The position numbers were made by a program, and so were the translations under genes. From contig JAKATW010000114.1 of the NCBI GenBank assembly GCA_021827945.1, positions 1 to 40,022 on the forward strand: DNA of 40,022 nucleotides. Reading direction: 5' to 3'. This document shows, piece after piece, positions 15,858 to 23,279 of the stretch (positions within the stretch are counted from its first letter, which is position 1; each line of letters starts with the position of its first letter). This stretch comes from Thermoplasmata archaeon. GTDB lineage: Archaea > Thermoplasmatota > Thermoplasmata > Thermoplasmatales > GCA-001856825. The notes beneath the pieces were generated by a model. The model made no database searches. It was not told where the DNA came from and was given only the letters and a program-made list of their open reading frames with translations.

Positions 15858-16220
15858 ATGATGGAAGGATTTACTGCTGAGGATGAAAAACTCGCTGGAT
15901 TATTGATCCAGATGGGTGTACCTAGAAACGTTTCCAAAGCTCTTGTTTACATGAAAGGAAGACAAGAGACTACCTCAGTGGAGATCGAAAAAAATGCTAA
16001 TCTAAGACAACCTGAAGTATCCATAGCAATGAGAATCCTCAAAGAGCATAGCTGGATAATGAAACGAGACATTAAAAAGGAGGGAAAGGGTCGACCAGTA
16101 CACGGTTACAGACTGGCAAAGCCGTTCAACGAGATAGTCAAAGAGCTAGAAGAAGAGCAGAGGAGAAAGATCACCGACATGCAAAACGTCTTGGGGCAAA
16201 TTCAAAACCTGGTCCTCTGA
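15858..16220 (+). CDS. Winged-helix transcriptional regulator (TrmB/ArsR-like)
   Basis: This 120-residue protein has a winged helix-turn-helix over most of its length: LLIQMGVPRNVSKALVYMKG, then TSVEIEKNANLRQPEVSIAM with the recognition helix, and the wing KKEGKGRPVHGYRLAKPFNE, ending in a charged helix (KELEEEQRRKITDMQNVLGQ) likely used for dimerisation. It resembles a group of short archaeal TrmB-like regulators. Its target is unknown. It is divergent from nrdJ, so control of that gene or of itself is possible. A second ATG follows directly at 15861. The frame continues upstream, but the TATA box position argues against a longer protein. Confidence 0.85.
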   Translation: MMEGFTAEDEKLAGLLIQMGVPRNVSKALVYMKGRQETTSVEIEKNANLRQPEVSIAMRILKEHSWIMKRDIKKEGKGRPVHGYRLAKPFNEIVKELEEEQRRKITDMQNVLGQIQNLVL

Positions 16221-16233
16221 GTTACTGATTAAT

Positions 16234-16884
16234 TTATTTTAATACCTCAACTTTCTCTCCATTAGAGACAAGGACAGTCTTTTCCCCACCTAGGAAAAGA
16301 CCAGTTTCTACTACCCCTGCAATCTCTTTCATACGGAAGTGCAGATTTTGCAGATCGAACTTCTCAAGCGGTTTGCAGTCGCATATCATATTACCGTTAT
16401 CCGTGATGAAATCTTCCCTGAACTTACATGACATACCGATTGACTCCAGCTCCTTCAATGTGGTCTTGTGTCCGAATGGCAGAACTTCAACTGGAATTGG
16501 GAATTTCTCGGCCAGTCTCGTGACAATCTTTTCATCAGACACTATGATCACGTAGTTCTTTGACTTGTTTCTGACTTTCTTCTCCCTCGTGAGATGCCCT
16601 CCTCCCCCTTTAAGGATGTTCAGGTCTTTGTCCACTTCGTCGGCCCCATCAACTGTAACATCTATCCAGTCAACAGAGTCTATGTCCACGGTCCTTAACC
16701 CCACCTCTCGAGCCAGCTTGTCGGAATTAAGTGATGTAGCCACTCCAACTATCTTATCCTTGAGGCCGCTCTTCCCTAGTATCTTTATGAACTGTGATGC
16801 CGTCGTCCCTGAACCAAGCCCAACAACATTGCCCTGTACGATGAAACTGAGTGCTTCCTTTGCAACCTGCTCCTTCTTGTCCAT
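16234..16884 (-). CDS. rpiA: Ribose-5-phosphate isomerase A
   Basis: This 216-residue enzyme interconverts ribose 5-phosphate and ribulose 5-phosphate, supplying ribose for nucleotides. Family motifs are VVGLGSGTTASQFIKILG near the N-terminus, the catalytic-acid region DVTVDGADEVDKDLNILKGG followed by GGHLTREK, and the C-terminal EIAGVVETGLFLGGEKTVLV. The ATG at 16884 is preferred because AGAGGA lies upstream at ribosome-binding distance and the protein then has usual family length. An upstream ATA/ATG-containing extension of 29 codons lacks family similarity. It is convergent with the winged-helix gene. Confidence 0.94.
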   Translation of the reverse strand: MDKKEQVAKEALSFIVQGNVVGLGSGTTASQFIKILGKSGLKDKIVGVATSLNSDKLAREVGLRTVDIDSVDWIDVTVDGADEVDKDLNILKGGGGHLTREKKVRNKSKNYVIIVSDEKIVTRLAEKFPIPVEVLPFGHKTTLKELESIGMSCKFREDFITDNGNMICDCKPLEKFDLQNLHFRMKEIAGVVETGLFLGGEKTVLVSNGEKVEVLK

Positions 16885-17065
16885 AATGATATCCTCTGGA
16901 TTTGGATGTTCTAAGGGTATTATTAAGTTCCTATGGTCTGCATCGTTCCAGAAAAGCAGAGTAACAATCATCTTGCGGGGAATCAGTATCTTCTAAAATG
17001 GACATTCCTGAGTGAAGTATTTACCTGGCAGCGTAGTTTTAGTAACTAGTAGGGTGCAGCTATAT

Positions 17066-17929
17066 TCAATAGTTTGGTATGAACTTCTCGTATCCCATTT
17101 TCAGCGCTCTATCGTCCATGTGTGTGTAGATCTGCGTGGTACTGATGCTTGAATGTCCCAGGAGCAACTGAATGATTCTAAGGTCTGCACCATTCCTCAG
17201 CAACGAAGTTGCGAATGTGTGCCTGAATGTGTGGGGAGTCACTTTCTTCGGGATTCCTGATCTTTTCACTATGGTTCTTATGACTCTTTCTATTGTTACA
17301 GGAGAGATCCTTTTGCTCTTCGATGTTGGAAATAGAAAGTCCCCTTTCCCCTTGCCCTCTCTCATCTCCATAAAGTACAGCCTAAGATCTGATACGACCT
17401 TTTCGCTGAAAACTACCAACCGGTCCTTGTCTCCCTTACCGTTTCTTATCTTCAGTGTTTTGTTATTTATATCGATATCCTGAATTCTGATAGAGCAGAG
17501 TTCTGACACTCTAATACCAGTATAGACGAGCAACTTGACTATCAATCGCTCCTTGAGATTCCTGCAGTTTGCGATTATCATAGAGACCTCGTCGTTCATA
17601 AGGTAGTTTGGTACCTTTTGGGGCCTCTTGGGTGCCTTGAGATGACCTAGGTTTTCAAGGCCTATATATGAAAGAAATGACTGCAGAGCCCTGATGTACA
17701 GGTAAATGGTCGACTTTGAATATCCCTTTTCAATTGAAAGGTGTTCCTTGAATGCCTCTATGTTTTCTGCGGTTATTGCGTCCTTGTTAAATTTAATGAA
17801 GTCTAAAAACTGATCCACAATATATCCATACATTTTTACAGTATTCCTGCTCTTACCGTTGGCATATAGTCTATTTCTGAAATTGTCTGTCACGTTGTTT
17901 TCCAATTGTTCAGAGATGATTTCACTCAT
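17066..17929 (-). CDS. xerA: Tyrosine recombinase XerA
   Basis: This 287-residue protein is a tyrosine site-specific recombinase of the archaeal XerA type, which resolves chromosome dimers at a dif site. The N-terminal SAM-like core-binding domain (about 10-90) is followed by the catalytic domain with R140 (VYTGIRVSELCSI), K165 (NGKGDKDR), H233 and R236 (PHTFRHTFATSLL), H259 (LLGHSSIS) and the nucleophile Y268 (TTQIYTHMD). The full catalytic set is present. The ATG at 17929 is chosen because a TATA box lies 22 bases upstream and the longer frame has no family similarity. Housekeeping neighbours and lack of nearby repeats argue against a mobile-element integrase. Confidence 0.92.
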   Translation of the reverse strand: MSEIISEQLENNVTDNFRNRLYANGKSRNTVKMYGYIVDQFLDFIKFNKDAITAENIEAFKEHLSIEKGYSKSTIYLYIRALQSFLSYIGLENLGHLKAPKRPQKVPNYLMNDEVSMIIANCRNLKERLIVKLLVYTGIRVSELCSIRIQDIDINNKTLKIRNGKGDKDRLVVFSEKVVSDLRLYFMEMREGKGKGDFLFPTSKSKRISPVTIERVIRTIVKRSGIPKKVTPHTFRHTFATSLLRNGADLRIIQLLLGHSSISTTQIYTHMDDRALKMGYEKFIPNY

Positions 17930-17950
17930 TTTTGAATATATACATAAGAC

Positions 17951-17958
17951 AAATATAA
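17951..17958 (-). promoter_or_regulatory. TATA box of xerA
   Basis: TTATATTT on the minus strand ends 22 bases before the xerA ATG at 17929, predicting a leaderless transcript. The gap to the divergent acyl-CoA dehydrogenase gene (91 bases) also holds a candidate TATA element (GATTAATTTT, 17989-17998) for that gene. Confidence 0.6.
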
Positions 17959-18020
17959 GACTTTTGTCAGATTTCGTTAAAGAGCGAAGATTAATTTTCA
18001 TCATAACATAACGGAAACGG

Positions 18021-19154
18021 ATGAATTCAGGAATTTCTGAGAGAGAGAAATTGAAAGAAATCGAGGAATTTGCGACTTCGAAAGTAAGGGCAAGGGCATC
18101 AGAAGTTGATGAAACCTCGACATTTCCGGTTGATCTAATCAAGGAAATGAGTGAGTTAGGAGTATTCTCGATTTACATTCCTAAAGAATATGGTGGCCTC
18201 GGTCTGTCCCTGAGGACACTGATGGAGACCATCCGGATAATCTCGAGGGAATGTGCTTCCACTTCTCTCATTCCGGACGTCACTGTCTCGCTCTTCGGGG
18301 AACCTATCTTGAAGTACGGAACAGAATCGCTCAAACAGAAATATCTGTCAAGGATTGCAAAGGGTACAATAGGAGCACTTGCAATAACTGAACCGGGGGC
18401 AGGTTCCGATGCCGCTGCCATCAAAACAACTGCAGTCAAGAAGGGAGAGGGTTACGTTGTCAATGGAGCGAAAACTTTCATTACAAATGGAGGAGAGGCT
18501 GAATTTTTCCTCGCATCTGCTGTGACTGCTCCAGAGAAGAAACACCATGGAATAACTCTTTTTGCCATCGATAGGGAAATGAGTGGTCTCTCTATTGGAA
18601 AGGAATTCAAGAAAATGGGCATTAGGGGAACAAGCACAACTGAGGTCTTGATTGATAGTGTTGAGGTTGGAGAAGAGCAGATCGTTGGAAAATTCAACGA
18701 AGGTTTCAGGATCGAGATGGATACCCTGAATGTAGGAAGAATTGGAATCGCTTCTCAGGCCATCGGTATTGCTGAGGGTGCAGTGAGAGATGTTATAAAA
18801 TTCAACGAACAATTCAAGGGGAGTAACAGAGAGGGAATGGCCTTTAAGCTGGCCGACATGATCAATCTCCTGCATTCCTCAGTTGCGAAATACAATGAAT
18901 CGATTGAGATTGCAGAGGCTAGAAGAGATCCGACCCTCTTAAGCTCTCTGGCAAAACTTCAGGCAGGAGATGCGGCAGTCAAAATTACAGCAGACGCAGT
19001 GGAACTGCTCGGATACAGAGCTATGACCTCAGAGTATCCTACTGAGAGAAGATTCAGGGAAGCAAAGATTACTCAGATTTACGAAGGAACCAACGAGATT
19101 CAGAGAGTGATTATCGCAAGAGAAATCCTAAAAATGGGTGGTCCAAGCTTTTAG
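18021..19154 (+). CDS. Acyl-CoA dehydrogenase
   Basis: This 377-residue FAD enzyme oxidises acyl-CoA to enoyl-CoA in fatty-acid or branched amino-acid breakdown. Family features are an N-terminal helical domain (FPVDLIKEMSELGVFSIYIP, KEYGGLGLS), the ITEPGAGSDAAAIKTTAVKK signature that contacts FAD and substrate, the second signature near the end, and the catalytic glutamate at about E355 in QIYEGTNEIQRVIIAREIL. Length is normal. Substrate chain length cannot be read from the sequence. No electron-transfer flavoprotein or thiolase gene is nearby. The stop codon overlaps that of the convergent metallo-beta-lactamase gene by four bases. Confidence 0.94.
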   Translation: MNSGISEREKLKEIEEFATSKVRARASEVDETSTFPVDLIKEMSELGVFSIYIPKEYGGLGLSLRTLMETIRIISRECASTSLIPDVTVSLFGEPILKYGTESLKQKYLSRIAKGTIGALAITEPGAGSDAAAIKTTAVKKGEGYVVNGAKTFITNGGEAEFFLASAVTAPEKKHHGITLFAIDREMSGLSIGKEFKKMGIRGTSTTEVLIDSVEVGEEQIVGKFNEGFRIEMDTLNVGRIGIASQAIGIAEGAVRDVIKFNEQFKGSNREGMAFKLADMINLLHSSVAKYNESIEIAEARRDPTLLSSLAKLQAGDAAVKITADAVELLGYRAMTSEYPTERRFREAKITQIYEGTNEIQRVIIAREILKMGGPSF

Positions 19155-19978
19155 AGAGAGACGCTCTTAAGACTGTAACTCTCTATATCAGTCAGTTCCG
19201 CGACAGGTGCAACAGGATCGTGTTCAAAGAACAGTGTCCACTCTTCTTCAAATGCCTTCTGTAGCATTTCTTTCTTCAGGGAAAACGTGTCCATTGGATA
19301 TAGGTCATATGCCATTACGTATGCAGGCTTGATGTGAGCGGAGGTAGGAATAAGATCGCCAAAATAGGTGAATGTCTTATTGGCAACCCGCAGCGTGACT
19401 ATCTGGTGTCCTTTGGTGTGTCCCCCGGACTTGACCAGTTCAACTCCCGGAAATACTTCTTCATCTCCATTTAGCAGCTCCAGCCTGCTATCAAGGTTCT
19501 TGAAATTGAGATAATTGTAGTTAGGTCTAGTCTTTTGATTGGGCTCCTTGATTTCTTTTAGCGTATCTTCTTGCATATAGTACCTCGCATTTGGAAATGT
19601 AGGTTCAATGTCACCGTGATTGTAAATGGTAGCCCATCCAGTGTGATCTAGGTGACCGTGTGTGATAAAAACATGGGTGACGTCCTCCCGTTCAATTCCC
19701 TTTTCCCGTAAATCCTGCACGAGATTCTTCGTTCTCTTAATCTCATAAATCTCCTCGAGTTTCTTGTCAAATTTGTCCCCGATTCCAAGGTCAACCAGCG
19801 CAACATTTTTCCGATTCCTTATCGTCAATACATTCGTAGCAAGTGTAATTTTGTTCTTCTCATCTGATTTGAAATATTTCTCCCACACAGGTTTCGGGAC
19901 AATCCCAAACATTGCTCCCCCGTCCAGCTTGAACGTCCCATCGCTGGCTAGCATAAGTTCAAATCCGTCTATTTTCAC
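19151..19978 (-). CDS. Metallo-beta-lactamase fold hydrolase, lactonase-like
   Basis: This 275-residue protein has the metallo-beta-lactamase fold. The metal motif HxHxDH is seen in VFITHGHLDHTGWATIY. Further histidine and aspartate ligands are likely in VKSGGHTKGHQIVTLRVANK, TYFGDLIPTSAHIKPAY and FFEHDPVAPVAEL. The overall layout, with FLLEHD-like C-terminal ligand segment and SGGHTKGHQ, resembles N-acyl homoserine lactonases and related quorum-quenching or general lactonases. The natural substrate is unknown. A lactone hydrolase in carbon metabolism is equally possible. A TATA box (TTTATATT, 19999-20006) lies 21 bases upstream of the ATG. Confidence 0.85.
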   Translation of the reverse strand: MKIDGFELMLASDGTFKLDGGAMFGIVPKPVWEKYFKSDEKNKITLATNVLTIRNRKNVALVDLGIGDKFDKKLEEIYEIKRTKNLVQDLREKGIEREDVTHVFITHGHLDHTGWATIYNHGDIEPTFPNARYYMQEDTLKEIKEPNQKTRPNYNYLNFKNLDSRLELLNGDEEVFPGVELVKSGGHTKGHQIVTLRVANKTFTYFGDLIPTSAHIKPAYVMAYDLYPMDTFSLKKEMLQKAFEEEWTLFFEHDPVAPVAELTDIESYSLKSVSL

Positions 19979-19998
19979 TTAAGTGCTAATTAAACGTT

Positions 19999-20006
19999 AA
20001 TATAAA
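19999..20006 (-). promoter_or_regulatory. TATA box of the lactonase-like gene
   Basis: TTTATATT on the minus strand ends 21 bases before the ATG at 19978. That spacing is the same as for other leaderless genes in this window. Confidence 0.55.
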
Positions 20007-20071
20007 TCAGTTAGTATCAGAAAATTCTAAGATTCATAATTCTCAAAAGACAATTTATAATCTAAGGGAAT

Positions 20072-20989
20072 CTAAGAAAGGAATTCCAGAACGCTGTCTT
20101 TGAGATTATATGCTCTATTATCAAGCGTCACTCTCTTCCCCCTCCTTTCAATCTCTAGGAATGGCCACGAATTTCGTTTTATCAACTCCTCAAACTCTTC
20201 CTTCCTTCTGGAATATACTGAAACTACCAGCGAGCCAGAGGAGCTTGAAGAGAATATTCTTGAACCATATTCTTCAACGCCCCTTGCAGCTATCGCGTTG
20301 AGTTCTCGAGATTTGACGTTGAAACCAAAATGAGTGAGGGCAGATATTTCCTTCAAGGCTCTGACCAACCCTCCTTCTGAGATATCGTGAGCATAGTGAA
20401 CAATCTCCTTGATCTTTAACAGTTCCTTGATGTATTTTTCGATGGAGAGGTCGATTGCCTTGTAGCTGTTCTTCACCCTGGGCCTTCTGAAAAAAGACAG
20501 TTCTTTCCCTAGATTTCCCAATACGTAAAAGGAATCGTCATTTCGTATTCTCTTGAAACTGAACAGCTGTCTTTTAAAACCGAGCAATGCCATCGTCCCA
20601 GCTACTCCATAACCGAGGTTACCGTAGCTCCCAGTGTGTCCGGAAGCCACCTGAACCCTTCTCTCTTTAAGGTACCTAAAGACACTATTTATATATTCAA
20701 AGAAATCATTTCCTGAGCTGGCTGGTTTCTCAAAATCTATCATTGATATGGAGGGCCAGGTTCCAGACGTAACAAAATCATTTATTGAAAACACAACGGA
20801 TAATAGCCCGTTATCCTGGACGCTGAGAGTCTTGTAGAAAACCATTGGCTCAATCTTGAAAACCAGGTCCACTGGACCGTGTCTCAAGAAGGAGAAGTCA
20901 GAACCAAGGACATTGCTCTTCAACATTGTATCCCTGTTCCGCTTCAGGATTTTGCTGATCTCGTTCATGCCGATTTTACCAATTTCCAC
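20072..20989 (-). CDS. AIR synthase-related (PurM-fold) protein
   Basis: This 305-residue protein resembles the PurM/HypE/ThiL/SelD superfamily of ATP-dependent enzymes. The segment VASGHTGSYGNLGYGVAGTM matches the first-domain glycine-rich region, and VHYAHDISEGGLVRALKEIS matches the conserved HDxSxGGL signature of the second domain. The N-terminal ATP-binding segment is less typical (FSINDFVTSGTWPSISMIDF), so it is more likely an AIR synthase-related or selenophosphate-synthetase-related archaeal protein than a true PurM. The substrate is unknown. The start is GTG at 20989, with an ATG seven codons downstream. It is divergent from the QueG-like gene, 67 bases away. Confidence 0.75.
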   Translation of the reverse strand: MEIGKIGMNEISKILKRNRDTMLKSNVLGSDFSFLRHGPVDLVFKIEPMVFYKTLSVQDNGLLSVVFSINDFVTSGTWPSISMIDFEKPASSGNDFFEYINSVFRYLKERRVQVASGHTGSYGNLGYGVAGTMALLGFKRQLFSFKRIRNDDSFYVLGNLGKELSFFRRPRVKNSYKAIDLSIEKYIKELLKIKEIVHYAHDISEGGLVRALKEISALTHFGFNVKSRELNAIAARGVEEYGSRIFSSSSSGSLVVSVYSRRKEEFEELIKRNSWPFLEIERRGKRVTLDNRAYNLKDSVLEFLS

Positions 20990-21056
20990 TAGTTGCTAAT
21001 GCCCAACAGTAATAAAAGTATAGTTAACCTTTAGAACGCTTGATTCATTTCATCCT

Positions 21057-22055
21057 GTGCTATTGGACCAAGAATTGTCCATTCCTTCTGATCTTAGATT
21101 CTCTTCTACTAGAATTGGAATAGAGAACATACCTGTATATTCGGGTTGGCTTGCCAGGAAATTTCATGGTTCAATGGAGTATCTTACCAGGGACGACAGG
21201 ATTCGAAAAATCATCGATCCTTCACTTCTTATGCGGGATGCCAAGTCAATAGTAGTCTTTGTCATGAATTACAGGAAGAGCAAACCAGCAAGAGAAGGGT
21301 ATGGTAGGATCGCAAGTTATGCAGGATTTGCTGATTACCATGATTTCTACCCCGACATCATAGACAGTTTCGTGACTAATAATGGACTTTTCAAGGACCA
21401 CTATAGAACGTATGTGGACACAGGACCACTGAGTGAGAGAGGGCTATCTATAAGATCTTCACTTGGTTGGATAGGGAAGAATTCCATGCTCATCAATCCA
21501 TCTTTGGGGTCTTTCACTTTCATCGGAGCAGCGGTTACGGATATCCCGCTAGATTCTCCCTCTTCTCCACCTCCAGATCTATGTGGTAGATGCACTAGGT
21601 GTATAGACAGTTGTCCTACTGGAGCAATCAAACAGGATAGAACGATCGATTCAAGGCTCTGCATTTCTTTCCAGACTATAGAGAATCGAGGAATTATTCC
21701 GAAGAGGGTTGCAGGTAGAATGGAAGACATGGTCTTCGGATGTGACATATGTAACGAGGTATGCCCCTGGAACAGAGAAAAGAGAGAATCTACCATTCCC
21801 GAAGTGAGGAAGGACTTGTTTTCGAATAGAATGAAACTGGAGGACATCGCTTTCATCGACAGGGCTACTTTCGACCAGGCCTACCGAGGTAGCGCGATAA
21901 AGCGTGCAACATACGAGGGTTTTGCAAGGAACGCGCTCGTTGCTCTTCACAATGCGAATAGAGAAGACCTGGTGAGGGAGGCCTCCAAACAATTTACTGA
22001 TCTGAGAAGAGACCAAGCTCATATTCTGTTTAATGAAAAACATAGGGAACTATGA
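21057..22055 (+). CDS. queG: QueG-like iron-sulfur protein (epoxyqueuosine reductase family)
   Basis: This 332-residue protein belongs to the epoxyqueuosine reductase family, cobalamin-dependent iron-sulfur enzymes that complete queuosine synthesis in bacterial tRNA. The N-terminal domain contains RKFHGSMEYLTRDDRIRKII and GLSIRSSLGWIGKNSMLINP, as in QueG. Two 4Fe-4S cluster motifs follow: CGRCTRCIDSCPTGAIKQD and, with the preceding CISFQTIENRG, FGCDICNEVCPWN. The rest is the HEAT-like tail (FARNALVALHNANREDLVRE). The start is GTG at 21057 and the protein is slightly short at the N-terminus. Archaea usually make archaeosine, not queuosine, so the true substrate here is open. Confidence 0.82.
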   Translation: MLLDQELSIPSDLRFSSTRIGIENIPVYSGWLARKFHGSMEYLTRDDRIRKIIDPSLLMRDAKSIVVFVMNYRKSKPAREGYGRIASYAGFADYHDFYPDIIDSFVTNNGLFKDHYRTYVDTGPLSERGLSIRSSLGWIGKNSMLINPSLGSFTFIGAAVTDIPLDSPSSPPPDLCGRCTRCIDSCPTGAIKQDRTIDSRLCISFQTIENRGIIPKRVAGRMEDMVFGCDICNEVCPWNREKRESTIPEVRKDLFSNRMKLEDIAFIDRATFDQAYRGSAIKRATYEGFARNALVALHNANREDLVREASKQFTDLRRDQAHILFNEKHREL

Positions 22056-22124
22056 ACAGTTCAACTCAGTGAATCCACCTTCGAATCTCAAGGATGAAAT
22101 TGCCATTCCCCGATTCTCACCTAC

Positions 22125-22135
22125 AAATAGATATA
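22125..22135 (+). promoter_or_regulatory. TATA box of the 22156 gene
   Basis: AAATAGATATA ends 21 bases before the ATG at 22156. The position fixes that ATG as the likely start of a leaderless mRNA and argues against a longer frame that would begin inside queG. Confidence 0.5.
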
Positions 22136-22155
22136 CGAATTTACGTTGCCGACTT

Positions 22156-22482
22156 ATGTTAAGCAAGAAGGTCATGGTCATAAACATATCATCATATTAC
22201 GATCAAGATACAAGGACGAGAGGGAGGGAAATCGACCTCGACGAATATTTAACAGAAAAAGATCATCAAGTACAGACCTTCCAGTTCGGCCCAGATTTTG
22301 TGAATGACCTGATGAAGGGAATATCACAGACCGTTGGCATTCAATCCCGGCCCAACCAGAAACTCATTCTCAGGCTCACAGACGAAGAGTACGAATCCCT
22401 CGGAATAAAGTTCGAGGTTAACGACATTTACTCTCTTACCTTCGAAGAGGGACGGATAGAATTTAGAAGGGACAGCATATAG
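22156..22482 (+). CDS. Small conserved-looking protein, possibly arcadin-1-like
   Basis: This 108-residue protein has no transmembrane segment or signal peptide. The N-terminal part (KVMVINISSYYDQDTRTRGR) looks like beta strands with a Tyr-Asp pair, and the C-terminal half (KLILRLTDEEYESLGIKFEV then NDIYSLTFEEGRIEFRR) resembles, from memory, the last part of arcadin-1, a small partner of the crenarchaeal actin crenactin. That similarity is tentative. The frame runs further upstream into queG, but the ATG at 22156 has a TATA box at leaderless distance. The gene precedes a TPR protein. Confidence 0.7.
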   Translation: MLSKKVMVINISSYYDQDTRTRGREIDLDEYLTEKDHQVQTFQFGPDFVNDLMKGISQTVGIQSRPNQKLILRLTDEEYESLGIKFEVNDIYSLTFEEGRIEFRRDSI

Positions 22483-22595
22483 ATTCCCGTCCCCATTCAG
22501 TTCTTCTTGGCCCCAACACATACAGACCTCAGTGTTCTTTTAAATCTCCTTTAAAAGAGAAGGTTCGTTGAAATAATTTAAATGTGTACGAAATC

Positions 22596-22605
22596 TTTTA
22601 ATATC
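22596..22605 (+). promoter_or_regulatory. TATA box of the TPR gene at 22626
   Basis: TTTTAATATC ends 21 bases before the ATG at 22626, again the leaderless spacing. Just before it is a weak inverted repeat around 22533-22559 (CTTTTAAATCTCCTTTAAAAG) that could be the terminator of the preceding gene. Confidence 0.45.
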
Positions 22606-22625
22606 GAATTTCTCATAATTCTTCA

Positions 22626-23162
22626 ATGAGAGATAGTGACCGTTCTACCTTAGCTACTGCGGTAAGTCCAGAAAGAATGGAAAGAGTTCTAGAAAGGGAC
22701 AAACAGGAAATAGAAATAGAAATTCAGATAGAGCAGCTCATAAACAGCATGCGATCTGAAAAAAAGATTAAAGAGAGAGCCGAGTCGATAAAGAAAATTT
22801 CACGGAAATATTACGAAATGGCTAACGGAATGGTAGAAGATGCTCTGTACTCGGAGGCTATAGACCTCTATACAAAGTCGATATCTATACTTAGAAAACT
22901 GGGTAATAAGAAGGCAGTGGATTCGTATTTCAACAGGGCAATAACCCTTGCGATGATGGGCTTTCCGAAGATGGCTCTCGACGATCTCAAATTGGTATCA
23001 AAGTCCAAGCCGCCAAAGGCAGACGTATACTTTGTCAAGGGACAGATTTTTGAAAGCATCGGAAAAGTAAAACTTGCGGAAAGGATGTACAACAAGAGCC
23101 TTGACATAGACCCTTCATTTTACAGAGCCGCACATAGCCTGGAGAATATGCACTTCAGGTAA
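22626..23162 (+). CDS. TPR repeat protein
   Basis: This 178-residue soluble protein has a charged, helical N-terminal part (about 20-55, ERVLERDKQEIEIEIQIEQL), possibly a coiled coil, followed by TPR repeats: YYEMANGMVEDALYSEAIDL and YTKSISILRKLGNKKAVDSY, then YFNRAITLAMMGFPKMALDD, and VYFVKGQIFESIGKVKLAER with MYNKSLDIDPSFYRAA. Such proteins act as scaffolds for protein complexes. The partner cannot be predicted. A second TPR gene lies at 36505. The ATG at 22626 fits the TATA box. Confidence 0.8.
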   Translation: MRDSDRSTLATAVSPERMERVLERDKQEIEIEIQIEQLINSMRSEKKIKERAESIKKISRKYYEMANGMVEDALYSEAIDLYTKSISILRKLGNKKAVDSYFNRAITLAMMGFPKMALDDLKLVSKSKPPKADVYFVKGQIFESIGKVKLAERMYNKSLDIDPSFYRAAHSLENMHFR

Positions 23163-23279
23163 TGGAGGACCATCAGGCTTTTTGTCTCCTCCACGGGTGT
23201 GGCAGAACACGGGATGGCAAGTAGATAATTATTATAATATTGGATGAACTATCGTATTTGGTGGACCTATTTGAACCGT

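Noticed and set aside
17066-17929. XerA as integrase of a mobile element
   Set aside because: No attachment repeats, no phage or plasmid genes, and housekeeping neighbours. The sequence best fits chromosomal XerA.
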